40,281 nucleotides of DNA from Chloroflexota bacterium (GCA_029778615.1 JAKOPZ010000045.1:1-40281), one strand, 5' to 3'. Positions 24,194 through 33,497 are shown, numbered from the stretch's first letter. The notes: a model not told the origin generated them from the sequence alone. A program made the numbers and translations.

Positions 24194-25270
24194 TCAGCGC
24201 GTGATGTATTCAAAATATAAAAAGTAACGCACGTGCGCGCGCGAGCCCCAGCCAAAGTTGACGCCGCAGAGACAAAAACCGCCAATGGCATCACTGGGCG
24301 CGCCGCGCACATTGATTTTTACATTCGCGGACTCGAACGCGTAATCACATTCGCACATGTCGCCCGGTTTTTTCTTGTCGCCGACAAAGGTCGGGTCATC
24401 TGCCACATTTTCACCGCCCGCCCAGACGTCAATCAAGTTGCCGTTAGACATGACATAGATGCTGGTGCCCGCGCCGCCGCCGGGACGTTCGTCGCAACCA
24501 AAGTTGTATTTGTTGTCGTCGCTCGGGTCAAAGGCATCGCAATACACCGCGTGCGCGAGATGCCAATATCCCTCTCCCGGTTGTACGTTCGCGGGTTCGA
24601 AATAAACGGTGCCGGGCCAACGACTGCGGTCCGGTTCAAAGATGGGCGCGGGCGGCGGCGGAATGTCGGTTGGCGTGAGCGTTTCCGTCGGCGTGGGAAC
24701 GCGGGTACTTGGGCGACGCGTATTTGTGATGGTCGGCGTATTTGTCGGCAAGACGACAAACGGATTTTGGTTCGGGACGACGACGTACACGGGCGCGGTG
24801 GTGTTTTTCGGTGTGGGCGTCGGCGCGTCGGTGGGCGCAGCGGTTGCGCGCACATTGCTAAAGACGGGCGCGTTGGCAGGTGTATGCGTCGGCGGCGGTG
24901 TCGGCGTCACGGTGACGACCATGGAAATCAGCGCGCTGTTTTCGGAACCGATGGCGACGGCGAGCTGCACCAGATGGCGTGCGGTTGCGTTTTTCTTGGA
25001 CGCGTAATTGATGGCGAATGCTTCAACGCGTGAGGCAATCTGCGGGTCGCGCAGGCGCGCGAGGCGGTCTTGCGCGAGTTTCAGGTTGCCGTCTATTGCG
25101 TACGCGTCGGCGACATTGACAATGTAATCCTCTTGGTCGGCGTCGGTGAGCTGCAACGATTGAGGCGTGGGAATGGCGGGGGTATCCTCGAACGAGGTGG
25201 CGAGATAGAGACCGAGCGCGCTTCCGGCGGCGAGGGCGAGAACGACAATGACGAGCGAAAGACGGTTCAT
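24194..25270 (-). CDS. Exported Thr/Pro-rich protein with Cys-rich C-terminal domain
   Basis: This encodes 358 residues. An N-terminal hydrophobic segment (3-25) is a signal anchor. Residues 35-120 form a helical region like a short TPR-type module (Y-A-I-D-G-N-L-K-L-A-Q-D-R-L). Residues 120-225 are a Thr/Pro-rich linker with many T-P-T-P and N-T-P-T runs. The C-terminal 130 residues form a compact domain with Cys in Y-C-D-A-F, F-G-C-D-E-R, M-C-E-C-D-Y and F-C-L-C-G-V-N, suggesting several disulfides made by the DsbA/VKOR system. It is probably displayed at the cell surface. Possible promoter: TTGACC-15-TAAAAT (complement of 25283-25309). Function unknown. Confidence 0.85.
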   Translation of the reverse strand: MNRLSLVIVVLALAAGSALGLYLATSFEDTPAIPTPQSLQLTDADQEDYIVNVADAYAIDGNLKLAQDRLARLRDPQIASRVEAFAINYASKKNATARHLVQLAVAIGSENSALISMVVTVTPTPPPTHTPANAPVFSNVRATAAPTDAPTPTPKNTTAPVYVVVPNQNPFVVLPTNTPTITNTRRPSTRVPTPTETLTPTDIPPPPAPIFEPDRSRWPGTVYFEPANVQPGEGYWHLAHAVYCDAFDPSDDNKYNFGCDERPGGGAGTSIYVMSNGNLIDVWAGGENVADDPTFVGDKKKPGDMCECDYAFESANVKINVRGAPSDAIGGFCLCGVNFGWGSRAHVRYFLYFEYITR

Positions 25271-25332
25271 GCGAGTGGGTTCATTTTACAATTGCGCGCG
25301 CGCGCGGTCAATAGGAGCAAAAGGTTCGGGTA

Positions 25333-25373
25333 AAAACCAAGCCCGTTGTCGCGACGACAACGGGCTTGGTTTT
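25333..25373. terminator. Terminator below the leucyl aminopeptidase gene
   Basis: AAAACCAAGCCCGTTGTCG (from 25333) pairs with CGACAACGGGCTTGGTTTT (to 25373) around a three-base loop. It lies 15 bases beyond the stop of the minus-strand aminopeptidase gene. Confidence 0.92.
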
Positions 25374-25388
25374 CAATTCAAAAATGGA

Positions 25389-26918
25389 TTACTTGGCGTT
25401 CGCTTGCTGTAACGCAAACTCTACAAACGTTCGCGTCGGCGTGCCGTTGCCCCATTTGTTGATATAGCCGCGCTCTTTGCCGTCACCCAAATTCACTGCG
25501 CCCGCAATGTCGAGGTGCGCCCATTTGGCGCCTTTTTCCACGAAACTGCGAATAAACCATGCGCCCGTGATGGAACCTGCGGAACGTCCGCCGCTGTTTT
25601 TCAAATCTGCCCAATCGCTTCGTAATGCGAGCAAGTACTCCTCGTCCATCGGCATCTGCCAGTTTTTCTCGCCCGTCTTTTCGCCGATTTCATACAGCGT
25701 TTCTGCGAGTTCGTCGTCGTTGGTGAATACGCCTGCGCGATACACGCCAAGCGCGACGACGACCGCGCCGGTCAGCGTTGCCGCATCGAGCACGGGTGAA
25801 AGTTTCAAATCTTTTGTCGCATAAGCGACTGCGTCCGCGAGGACGAGGCGTCCTTCCGCGTCCGTGTTGTTGATTTCAATCGTCATGCCGTTCATCGCGC
25901 GCAAAATGTCGCCGGGTTTGAACGCATTGCCGCCGGGCATATTTTCTGCCGCCGCGACAATACCCGTCACATTGATTTTGGGTTTCAACTGCGCGATAGC
26001 TTGCATTGCCGCAATCGTCGCTGCACCGCCCGACATGTCGCCCTTCATATTTTCCATGCCGTCGGCGGGTTTGAGCGAAATGCCGCCGCTGTCGAACGTG
26101 ATGCCTTTGCCAATGAGACCGATACCCTTGTCCTTGTGTTCCGCGTCGCCCCAGTAACGCATCACAATCATTGCGGGCGGATTCTGCGAACCTTGCGCGA
26201 CGCCAAGAAACGCGCCCATGCCTTTTTCTTGCGCTTTCGCGCGGTCAATCACGTAAAATTCCAGACCGTTTTTTTCGCTCATTTCGCGCGCGTGTTCCGC
26301 CAAGTGCAGCGGCGTCAAATGATTGCTCGGTTCGTTGGCGAGCGTGCGCGCGAAATTGTTCGCTTCGCCCAAAATTCTGCCGCGTTCCACCGCCGCGCGC
26401 ACCGTGTCCAACTGCGCCGCGTCGGGCACGAGAATGGTCACGCTTTCGATTTGATTGCGAAAATCATCTTCCCAGAGCGGGTCTGCCGCTTCGGTATAGT
26501 ATTTTTGAAAACGGAACAAGCCCATCACAATGCCTTCGGCGGTGGCTTGCGCGGCATCGGCAAGGTCGAGTCCGTCGGTGGTGACGGCGAGCGCAATGTG
26601 TTTTGCGCCGAGTTTGCGTAAATCTTTGGCGCCGTCGGCGGCGGCGCGTCGTGCGCGGTCCAACTTGAATTTTTCGCGTTTGCCCAAACCGACGACGGCG
26701 ACGCGCGCGGCGGGTAATGCGCCCATCGAGTAAAAAGCGTAATGTATAGTATAGCGCGCCGAAAATTCTTTGCTGTCCAGCGCGCGTTGAATGGCGCCGT
26801 TCAGCGCGCGGTCCACCTGAGCCGCGTCGCCGCTCAGAGATTCATTCTGAAAAACCGTTACGACAATGCCGTCGCCGCGCCATTGCGCCGGTGTGCCGAC
26901 CTCGACCTTGAGTTCCAT
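25389..26918 (-). CDS. pepA: Leucyl aminopeptidase (peptidase family M17)
   Basis: This encodes 509 residues from the ATG at 26918, with GAGGAA upstream; the longer open frame up to 27191 would translate a palindromic repeat. The C-terminal catalytic domain shows the M17 metal and active-site signatures: L-I-G-K-G-I-T-F-D-S-G-G-I-S-L-K-P, M-K-x-D-M-S-G-G-A, and the family motif N-T-D-A-E-G-R-L-V-L-A-D-A. The N-terminal 170 residues form the family's macro-like domain. Length is normal for PepA. The enzyme cleaves N-terminal residues from peptides in the cytoplasm with two divalent metal ions, usually as a hexamer. Confidence 0.96.
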   Translation of the reverse strand: MELKVEVGTPAQWRGDGIVVTVFQNESLSGDAAQVDRALNGAIQRALDSKEFSARYTIHYAFYSMGALPAARVAVVGLGKREKFKLDRARRAAADGAKDLRKLGAKHIALAVTTDGLDLADAAQATAEGIVMGLFRFQKYYTEAADPLWEDDFRNQIESVTILVPDAAQLDTVRAAVERGRILGEANNFARTLANEPSNHLTPLHLAEHAREMSEKNGLEFYVIDRAKAQEKGMGAFLGVAQGSQNPPAMIVMRYWGDAEHKDKGIGLIGKGITFDSGGISLKPADGMENMKGDMSGGAATIAAMQAIAQLKPKINVTGIVAAAENMPGGNAFKPGDILRAMNGMTIEINNTDAEGRLVLADAVAYATKDLKLSPVLDAATLTGAVVVALGVYRAGVFTNDDELAETLYEIGEKTGEKNWQMPMDEEYLLALRSDWADLKNSGGRSAGSITGAWFIRSFVEKGAKWAHLDIAGAVNLGDGKERGYINKWGNGTPTRTFVEFALQQANAK

Positions 26919-26946
26919 CTGTTCCTCGCTGAAATTGTAACTCGTG

Positions 26947-27058
26947 TTACGCAGAATTGTCATTTCGAGCGGTCTTGCGAGAAATCTCGGTGGAAAAAAC
27001 CGAGATTTCTCACAGAGTTTACCCCGAAGGATTGAGGAGTTCGAAATGACATGCGTAA
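26947..27058. repeat. 112-bp palindromic dispersed element
   Basis: Nested inverted repeats: TTACGC/GCGTAA (26947-26952/27053-27058), TGTCATTTCGA/TCGAAATGACA (26958-26968/27041-27051) and GAGAAATCTCGG/CCGAGATTTCTC (26979-26990/27000-27011). The pattern TGTCATTTCGAGC...GAGAAATCTCGG matches a palindromic family I know from many bacterial genomes. It lies in the leader of the aminopeptidase gene and shares its ends with the 46-bp palindrome at 12961-13006. Confidence 0.92.
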
Positions 27059-27156
27059 GGTGAAATTGTAATTTGAAAAATAATGTTGGGGTGCTATGCT
27101 GAGTGAACGCTTGCAGTAAAAACAACAAGATTATAGCACAGGGAAAAAAAATCGCC

Positions 27157-27185
27157 TTGTCAAACTTTTTATAAACGACTATACT
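27157..27185 (+). promoter_or_regulatory. Promoter of the sensor kinase gene
   Basis: TTGTCA (27157-27162) and TATACT (27180-27185) are spaced by 17 bases, placing the transcript start near 27192. The ATG at 27190 would then fall at or before the RNA start, which argues for translation from 27253. On the opposite strand a TATAAT (complement of 27130-27135) lies in a position to serve the aminopeptidase gene, with a suboptimal TTGACA 22 bases away. Confidence 0.6.
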
Positions 27186-27252
27186 TGCCATGAATTCACT
27201 ATTTCACTCCAACGCCAACCTTTCCTTACCGGTCACGGTTACCCTTTCCCCC

Positions 27253-29619
27253 ATGCCCACCGAGCGAATTCTCGTTCTTGACGACAACGAGGCACTGCGC
27301 CTCGAGACCGCCGCCACTCTCGCGCAAGCCGGGTATCAAGTCGAGTCTGCGGGAACGACGCAACAAGCGCTTGACCTCGCCCGTCAACATTCCTACGATT
27401 TGCTGCTTGCAGATATTTATTTGCCCGACGAAAATGGCATTGACGCGTTCACGCGCATCCGCGAGGTCTCGCCCGATATTGCAGGGATTGCGATGACGGG
27501 CTATAGCAGCTGGGAAGTTTCCATGCAGGCAGTGCGCGCGGGATTTGCTGGATTTCTCGTCAAACCCTTTCCCTCCGAACAGCTCTTATCCGCCGTTGTC
27601 GCCGCGCTGGAACAAGAACACTTGCGCCGCGAAAACGCGCGCTTGCATGCGCTGGTGCCGCTGTACGAGCTGGCGCGCTCGTTCATGGGCGCGACGGATT
27701 TGTCGCAAGTATTGAATCAAGTTGTGACGACGATTCGCTCGGAAACGCGCGCCGAGATTGCCTCGCTCATGCTGTTGGACGAAGAACACGCGGAATTGGC
27801 AATCGCCGCCGCCGATGGCTTGCCGCCGGAAATTATAGAGAACCAACGGCGCGCGGGCGTGGGCACGAGCATTTCCGGCATGGTGGTCGAACGCGGCGAA
27901 GCCGTATTGATTGCGGACGATGCGCCGATGGACCGCCAAGTCCAGGCATCGCTCGGCAAACCCGAACTCGGGTCCGCGCTCTCTCTGCCGCTCAAAGTGC
28001 GCGGCGAAGTGTTTGGCGTTTTGAACTTGTCGCGTTTGCGCGGCATCGCCCCGTTTACGCGCAGTGATTTGGAATTGGCAACCGTGCTCGCCGGACAAGC
28101 CGCCGTCGCGATTGACCAGGCGCGTTTGATTGACGTGATGCGCAACATGAGCGAGACCAGTCAACGCCTCGCGGGCGCATTTGATTTGGACGATGCGGCG
28201 ACGACGATATTGGAAGCGGCAACGCGCCTCGCCGCGAGCAAACGCGCGGTCTTGTGGCTGGTGGAAGATTTGTCGGGACAATTGACGCTCTTTAAATCTA
28301 CCGGCTTGGACCCGGAGCAAGAACGGCGTTTGAAACCGCCCGCGTTTGTTACACCCGCCGACGCGGTGAACGAACGCGAGCGCGTGCACCAAGACGTTTT
28401 GTGGCTGCCGATTATGCGCGGAGACCGCAAATTTGGTCTGCTGGAAATTCATCTTGTGCCCGGCAAAAATATTCGCCCCGACCGTCTGGGCGTTTTGAAA
28501 ACGCTCGCGCACACCGCCGCCGCCGTCATCGAATCGCACCGCCTGCGCGCGCGCGAAGCCATCGCGTTCCGCGAAATTGATTTGACCTTGCGCGGCGAAT
28601 CGAATTTACAAAATGTGCTCGAACGGCTCTTGCGTCAAATCGCGGAAGCGTGCGGCGCGCAAAACGGCGCGTTGTTTATTCGCAGTGGCGACAATGGCGA
28701 ATCGTCGGCGTTGGTGGAACTGGGCGAAGGCGCGCCGGGGGATATTGCGCTCGAAGCGATTGCGGCAAATCACGCGATTCTGCGTTCGAATCCCGAAGAC
28801 AGCGTGAACGGCATCGGTTCGCTCATCGCCGCGCCGCTGACGGTAGGCACACGCGTCGAAGGCGCGCTGGTGTTGACACATCGCGACCCGCGCATGTTTG
28901 GACAGCGCCATCTGAATTTGCTCACGGTCCTGTCCAGTTCCGCCGCGTTGATTGTGCGGAACGCGCAGTTGTACGCGTGGTCGGAAGAAAAAGTTATCAG
29001 CGAAGAACGCGCGCGCATGGCGCGCGAAATTCACGACGGACTCGCGCAGGACATTAACTTTATGCTGATGCGCGTGCAGACGCTGCAAACCGCCGCGCGC
29101 ATGGGCAGAGACATTGACTTGGGCAAAGAACTGGAGCAGTTAAATCAGACCCTGCGCCGCGATGTGCGCGAAGTCCGCCAAACGATTTTCGCGCTGCGTC
29201 CGGTCGAAATTGAAACGCTCGGCTTTGTGCCCGCCATCGTCAAGTTCGCTCAAGATTTTGGGATGGCGAACGAAATTCAAGTGCATCTCAACGTGCAGGG
29301 CGATGCTGCGCCGCTCGCGCCCAAAGCCCAGTCCGCGTTGTATCGTTTGGTGCAAGAGGCGCTGAATAATACGCGCAAACACGCGCGCGCGTCGAATGTA
29401 TGGCTCGATTTTTCGTGCGATGAGCAGACCGCGCGTCTCATCGTCGCCGACGACGGCAAGGGTTTTGACATGATGAAAGCGCTGGACGCGGCGCGCGGGC
29501 GCGGCAGTGTCGGCATTCTCCAAATGCGCGAGCGCACCGAACGCGCGGGCGGCACGTTTGAAATCGAGACCGATGTGGGCAAAGGCACCCGCATTGAGGT
29601 GAGCTTGCCGCTGCGCTGA
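27253..29619 (+). CDS. Hybrid sensor histidine kinase: REC-GAF-GAF-GAF-HisKA_3-HATPase
   Basis: This encodes 788 residues from the ATG at 27253; the ATG at 27190 lies at the inferred transcript start and its extension is not conserved in character, though leaderless use is possible. Residues 1-120 form a receiver domain (L-V-L-D-D-N-E, phospho-acceptor D54, M-T-G-Y, K-P-F). Three GAF-like domains follow (about 135-295, 300-440, 445-570). The NarL-type kinase core has H594 in R-E-I-H-D-G-L-A-Q-D and an ATPase domain with E-A-L-N-N-T-R-K-H-A-R-A-S, D-D-G-K-G-F-D and G-S-V-G-I-L-Q-M-R-E-R. No membrane helix is seen, so it is cytoplasmic. Its input is phosphorylation of the N-terminal receiver plus small-molecule or redox signals to the GAFs. 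No output regulator is adjacent. Confidence 0.93.
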   Translation: MPTERILVLDDNEALRLETAATLAQAGYQVESAGTTQQALDLARQHSYDLLLADIYLPDENGIDAFTRIREVSPDIAGIAMTGYSSWEVSMQAVRAGFAGFLVKPFPSEQLLSAVVAALEQEHLRRENARLHALVPLYELARSFMGATDLSQVLNQVVTTIRSETRAEIASLMLLDEEHAELAIAAADGLPPEIIENQRRAGVGTSISGMVVERGEAVLIADDAPMDRQVQASLGKPELGSALSLPLKVRGEVFGVLNLSRLRGIAPFTRSDLELATVLAGQAAVAIDQARLIDVMRNMSETSQRLAGAFDLDDAATTILEAATRLAASKRAVLWLVEDLSGQLTLFKSTGLDPEQERRLKPPAFVTPADAVNERERVHQDVLWLPIMRGDRKFGLLEIHLVPGKNIRPDRLGVLKTLAHTAAAVIESHRLRAREAIAFREIDLTLRGESNLQNVLERLLRQIAEACGAQNGALFIRSGDNGESSALVELGEGAPGDIALEAIAANHAILRSNPEDSVNGIGSLIAAPLTVGTRVEGALVLTHRDPRMFGQRHLNLLTVLSSSAALIVRNAQLYAWSEEKVISEERARMAREIHDGLAQDINFMLMRVQTLQTAARMGRDIDLGKELEQLNQTLRRDVREVRQTIFALRPVEIETLGFVPAIVKFAQDFGMANEIQVHLNVQGDAAPLAPKAQSALYRLVQEALNNTRKHARASNVWLDFSCDEQTARLIVADDGKGFDMMKALDAARGRGSVGILQMRERTERAGGTFEIETDVGKGTRIEVSLPLR

Positions 29620-29632
29620 ACGAGGTATGACC

Positions 29633-29664
29633 AAAAACTTGGGCATTTGCCCAAGTTTTTTTTG
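29633..29664 (+). terminator. Rho-independent terminator
   Basis: AAAAACTTGGGC (29633-29644) and GCCCAAGTTTTT (29649-29660) with loop ATTT and a run of eight Ts. It closes the sensor kinase gene. Confidence 0.92.
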
Positions 29665-29697
29665 TCTCTGTAATTTTTCCCCCCGTCTGTGCGCGCG

Positions 29698-29703
29698 TAT
29701 AAT
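29698..29703 (+). promoter_or_regulatory. -10 box of the glycan operon
   Basis: TATAAT at 29698-29703 with no strong -35 (TTTTCC at 17 bases). It lies downstream of the first in-frame start codon of the following gene, implying that translation begins at 29743. The five-gene glycan block has no other obvious promoter. Confidence 0.45.
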
Positions 29704-29742
29704 CTCCGCGCTGACCGCACACCGCGTCAGCGCGATGTTTTC

Positions 29743-32715
29743 ATGCAAGAGTTTGCTCCTTTTTCTCCCGGCACGTTTCGCCTTGTCCGTTCTCTGCGCG
29801 TTTGGCTCGTTTTGCTCCTTCTCGCGGCGTGGGCACTGCGCCTCTATCATCTCGATACCATGAGTTTGTGGTGGGATGAATCGCTCTCGTGGGACCGCGC
29901 CACCAATTCACTCTCTGCCATTCTCTCCAACACGATTCAAATTCAGACCATTACCACGCGCGACCTGCATCCGCCATTTTACTTTGTGCTGTTACATTTC
30001 ATGGTGCAGGCGGCGGGCACGGGCGAATTTGCCTTGCGCTTTTTGTCCGCCATCGCAAATGTGTTGACGCTCGCGTTGTTTGTGCCGTTCACGCGCGTTC
30101 TGTTTGGCAGACGCGGGCGCGCCATCGGGTTGCTCACTGTTTTGTTCGGGACAGTCTCGCCGTTTTATGTGTGGTACTCGCAAGAAGCGCGCCCGTACGC
30201 GCTCGCGCTGTTGTTGAGCGTGCTGTGTGTGTACGCGCTGTTGAAATGGCTCTACACCGCGCCGCAGACATGGCGCAATCTTTTTTCGCGTTGGTTTCTC
30301 TTGTTCGGCGCCGCGTTCGCGCTCGACCTCGCTACGCTGTATTTGTCCTTTGTGCTTTTGCCGTTTTTCGCCGCGACGATTTTGTTGTTTGCTTCCGGCG
30401 CGCGCACAGCCACCGCGCCGACGCAAGACGGCGCGACGAGATTGACCCAATCCATCGGCAGCGCACTGCGCGCGCGTCTCGAGAATCGCGCCCTGTTGTT
30501 TATCGCCGCCACGTGCGTGGTCGCGTTTGGTGTCATTTTGTTCTTGATGCCGCGCGAGACCGATTTGACCTCGTGGGACCAAGTGGGTCCGCGCTTTGTG
30601 CCGCTTTTCATCATGCTGCGCGATGTATGGAATTCATTCGCGGTGGGCTTGACGCTCACGCTCGACCAAGCCGCGCTGCTCGATTGGTTTTTGCTCGCGT
30701 GTTGGCTCGTCGGAATTTTTTCGCTCATCCGCGTCCGCGCGCGCGATGCGCGGCTCGCGCTCTTTTTTCTTTGTTACATTCTCCTGCCCGCGCTCGCGTT
30801 GAATCTCGGTTCGTACGTGCGCCCGCTGTATCTCAACTCGCGACATTTGATTACGACCAGTCCCGCGTTTTACATCGGGCTGGCGGTGGGCGTGGACGCG
30901 CTCGCGCAGCGCGTGAGCAAAATAAACGCGCCTGTCTTTTCGCGCGCGTCGTTTGTGCTTCGCCCCGCGCTGCTTGGTCTGGCATTGCTGCCTATCGTAG
31001 GCGGTGCACTCGCCTCCCTCGACAATTTGTATTTCAATCCCACGTTCGCCAAAGACGACCACAAGGCGTGGGCAGAATTTTTGCGCGAGCGCGTACGTCC
31101 CGATGATTATTTGCTGCTCGTCGCGCCGCAAGCGGAAAAGATTGTGGAATATTATTTGCCGCCGGGAATGCAGTGGGAATCCCTCCCGCATTTGGGGCGC
31201 ACGCAAGACTGGCAAGAATATTTGGACCGCGAAGCCATTCTCAACGCGTATCGCAATCACCCGCGCGTGTGGCTGTTGGAACTGCATCAACCGGTTGCGG
31301 ACCCGACGCTGCACATTACCGATTTGTTGAATCGTTGGGGGTACGCCACCGACAGCATAATTTTTCGCGGCATCAGCACCGAGATTCGTTTGCAAGCGTT
31401 CACCTATGGACGCACGCCGCAGGAACCCGCCGCGCAAGAGAGCCAAAGCAACACGGTTGTTTTCGACCACAATCTCGCGCTGGTCGGCTATACGACGCCG
31501 CCGCAAATCGAAGCGGGCGCGCGCGGCGTGGTCAATTTGTATTGGCGCGCGGAACGTCCGATGGCGCAGGATATTAACGTGTCGCTGCGCGTGGTGGACG
31601 CGCAAGGGAACGTGTGGGGACAAATGGATGCGCCGCCAATTGGAAATTTGTTTCCGCTCGCAAAATGGGAAACCGAGCGTACGTATTTGGACCAACACGA
31701 TTTCGCGGTGGACGCGGGCGCGCCGCCGGGGAAATATAAAATTGAACTCGGCGTGTACGAAACGGCGAGCAACACGCGCTGGCAAGTCTTTCGCGGACCG
31801 CGCAAAACGGATGCGCCGATTCCACTCGCCGAAATCACCGTCACGCGTCCGGACCCGCCGCGCAATCCGCAATCGTTGTTGCTGGACGGACATGCCGACG
31901 TTGCCTTTGGCGACGCGGTGCGTTTTGTCGGTTATGATTTGGAAGACCGCGCGAGCGCGCCGGGTAGTGAAATTCCATTGACGTTGTATTTTCAAGTGAC
32001 ACAGACGCGCCCGACGAACTTGCAGGGACAAGTGGAATTGCGCGCGCCGTGGTGGCAAGTGTGGAATCGCGCGCGCGCAGCCGCGCCGTTTACGCTCGAC
32101 CTGACGAATCGTCAAGCGGATGAAATTGTGCAGGCGCGCGTGAATGTGCGCGTGCCCGGCGATGCCAGCGCGGGCGCGTATGATTTGAGTGTGCGCTTGA
32201 ACGACCTTGCGCCGCAAACACTCCTTCCCGCGCAGGCGTACACCTTTGCCGATGTGAGCATCGCCGCGCTTGCGCGTTCCACCGAACTGCCCTCCATCGC
32301 GCATCCGTACAACGCGCGTTTTGGCGACTCGATTCAATTTCTCGGATACGACCTCGAAGCGCCGCAGCCGTTGAAACCGAACGCGCAGGTAAAACTCATT
32401 TTGTACTGGCGCGCGCTCAAGGCAACGGACACGCCGTATAAAGTGTTTACCCATCTCATCAACACGGAAAATAAAATTTACGGACAGCAGGACAAATTCC
32501 CGTTGGACGGCGCGCGCCCGACGACGAGCTGGGCGGCAGGTGAAATTTTTACCGACGTGTACGAATTTCAGGTGGCGCCCGATGCCCCGCCCGGGGCGTA
32601 CAAATTGGAAATCGGTTTTTATGACGCGGCGAGTTTGACGCGCCTCCCCGCGTTCGATGCGAACGGCGCGCCGCTTGGCGACCATCTCGTGTTTGAGGAT
32701 TTGCGAATTCAATGA
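29743..32715 (+). CDS. GT39-type membrane glycosyltransferase with three C-terminal beta domains
   Basis: This encodes 990 residues from the ATG at 29743, chosen because a -10 box lies upstream of the earlier ATG at 29689. The N-terminal 470 residues hold 10-12 membrane helices and the PMT/ArnT-type first loop, R-L-Y-H-L-D-T-M-S-L-W-W-D-E-S, with the catalytic-type Asp-Glu, then D-L-H-P-P-F-Y-F. Such enzymes transfer sugars from polyprenyl phosphate to an acceptor outside the membrane. The C-terminal half is soluble and contains about three related beta-sandwich units, each with V/L-G-Y-D/T, L-Y-W-R-A and a late P-G-x-Y-K/D-L-E-I-G-F/V-Y pattern. Its stop overlaps the methyltransferase start (ATGA). 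Confidence 0.9.
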   Translation: MQEFAPFSPGTFRLVRSLRVWLVLLLLAAWALRLYHLDTMSLWWDESLSWDRATNSLSAILSNTIQIQTITTRDLHPPFYFVLLHFMVQAAGTGEFALRFLSAIANVLTLALFVPFTRVLFGRRGRAIGLLTVLFGTVSPFYVWYSQEARPYALALLLSVLCVYALLKWLYTAPQTWRNLFSRWFLLFGAAFALDLATLYLSFVLLPFFAATILLFASGARTATAPTQDGATRLTQSIGSALRARLENRALLFIAATCVVAFGVILFLMPRETDLTSWDQVGPRFVPLFIMLRDVWNSFAVGLTLTLDQAALLDWFLLACWLVGIFSLIRVRARDARLALFFLCYILLPALALNLGSYVRPLYLNSRHLITTSPAFYIGLAVGVDALAQRVSKINAPVFSRASFVLRPALLGLALLPIVGGALASLDNLYFNPTFAKDDHKAWAEFLRERVRPDDYLLLVAPQAEKIVEYYLPPGMQWESLPHLGRTQDWQEYLDREAILNAYRNHPRVWLLELHQPVADPTLHITDLLNRWGYATDSIIFRGISTEIRLQAFTYGRTPQEPAAQESQSNTVVFDHNLALVGYTTPPQIEAGARGVVNLYWRAERPMAQDINVSLRVVDAQGNVWGQMDAPPIGNLFPLAKWETERTYLDQHDFAVDAGAPPGKYKIELGVYETASNTRWQVFRGPRKTDAPIPLAEITVTRPDPPRNPQSLLLDGHADVAFGDAVRFVGYDLEDRASAPGSEIPLTLYFQVTQTRPTNLQGQVELRAPWWQVWNRARAAAPFTLDLTNRQADEIVQARVNVRVPGDASAGAYDLSVRLNDLAPQTLLPAQAYTFADVSIAALARSTELPSIAHPYNARFGDSIQFLGYDLEAPQPLKPNAQVKLILYWRALKATDTPYKVFTHLINTENKIYGQQDKFPLDGARPTTSWAAGEIFTDVYEFQVAPDAPPGAYKLEIGFYDAASLTRLPAFDANGAPLGDHLVFEDLRIQ

Positions 32716-33491
32716 GTGAGAGGCAACCGGATTCGGTGGCAAGCATGGCGATGCTCCCGCGCGAGTATCACGTCATGTTTGAGACCGAGCAAGAATATTG
32801 GTGGTATCGCGGTTTGCGGGTGATGGTGAACGAACTGCTTGCGCGGTATGCGGCGGCGGACGGTTCGACGCGCATTTTGGACGCGGGTTGTGGCACAGGG
32901 AAAAATTTGCAAATGTTCCTCGAACGCGGCGACGCGTGGGGCGTGGACATTGCCGAGCAGGCGATTCGCTTTTGTCACCGGCGCGGGATTCCGCCCGAAC
33001 GCGCGCTCGTGGGTTCGGTGCTGGAGCTGCCGTTTCCAAATCAATTCTTTGAGCTGGCGTTTTCGTTCGACGTGATTTGCAATATTCAAAACGATGTCGC
33101 GGCAATGGCGGAAATTCAACGCACCCTGAAACCCGGCGGACGTTTGATTGCGCAGCTGCCCGCGTACGAATGGCTGTGGAGCGCGCACGATGTCGCGGTG
33201 GGACACAAATATCGTTACACCGCCGAATCCCTGCGCGCCAAATTGGAACGCGCCGGCTTGCAAATCGAAACGCTCACGTATGTCAATACGCTCCTGTTTC
33301 CGTTCATCGCGCTGCTGCGGTTGGCGCGCCGCCCCGCCGCGCGCGACGACGCGCAGTCCGACCTTGTGCCGCTGCCGCGCGTGGTGAATCACACGCTGAC
33401 GCGGTTGTTCACGGCCGAAATGCGCGGCGCGCTGGAGCGCCGCATGCCATTCGGAATTTCTCTGCTGGCGATTGCGCGGCGCGCAGATTGA
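32712..33491 (+). CDS. Class I SAM-dependent methyltransferase of the glycan cluster
   Basis: This encodes 259 residues, starting in a 4-bp ATGA overlap with the glycosyltransferase. It has E-x-E-Y-W-W-Y-R-G-L-R near the N-terminus, typical of methyltransferases next to surface glycan genes. Motif I is R-I-L-D-A-G-C-G-T-G-K-N-L (about 53-65), followed by G-V-D-I-A, L-P-F-P-N-Q-F-F-E-L and L-K-P-G-G-R-L-I-A-Q-L-P. A hydrophobic patch near 195-215 may contact the membrane. It probably methylates a sugar or lipid-linked intermediate; the acceptor is unknown. Confidence 0.9.
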   Translation: MSERQPDSVASMAMLPREYHVMFETEQEYWWYRGLRVMVNELLARYAAADGSTRILDAGCGTGKNLQMFLERGDAWGVDIAEQAIRFCHRRGIPPERALVGSVLELPFPNQFFELAFSFDVICNIQNDVAAMAEIQRTLKPGGRLIAQLPAYEWLWSAHDVAVGHKYRYTAESLRAKLERAGLQIETLTYVNTLLFPFIALLRLARRPAARDDAQSDLVPLPRVVNHTLTRLFTAEMRGALERRMPFGISLLAIARRAD

Positions 33492-33497
33492 GCCGTC

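Noticed and set aside
26919-27191. A 91-residue N-terminal extension of the leucyl aminopeptidase.
   Set aside because: It would translate the palindromic element and the divergent promoter region; the ATG at 26918 has a good Shine-Dalgarno and gives the normal PepA length.
30634-32742. A 702-codon open frame on the minus strand opposite the large glycosyltransferase, and similar long antisense frames at 5626-6783 and 22422-23426.
   Set aside because: They are Arg/His/Phe-rich mirror frames produced by strong CGC/GCG codon bias; they show no recognisable motif, while the plus-strand frames carry clear family signatures.
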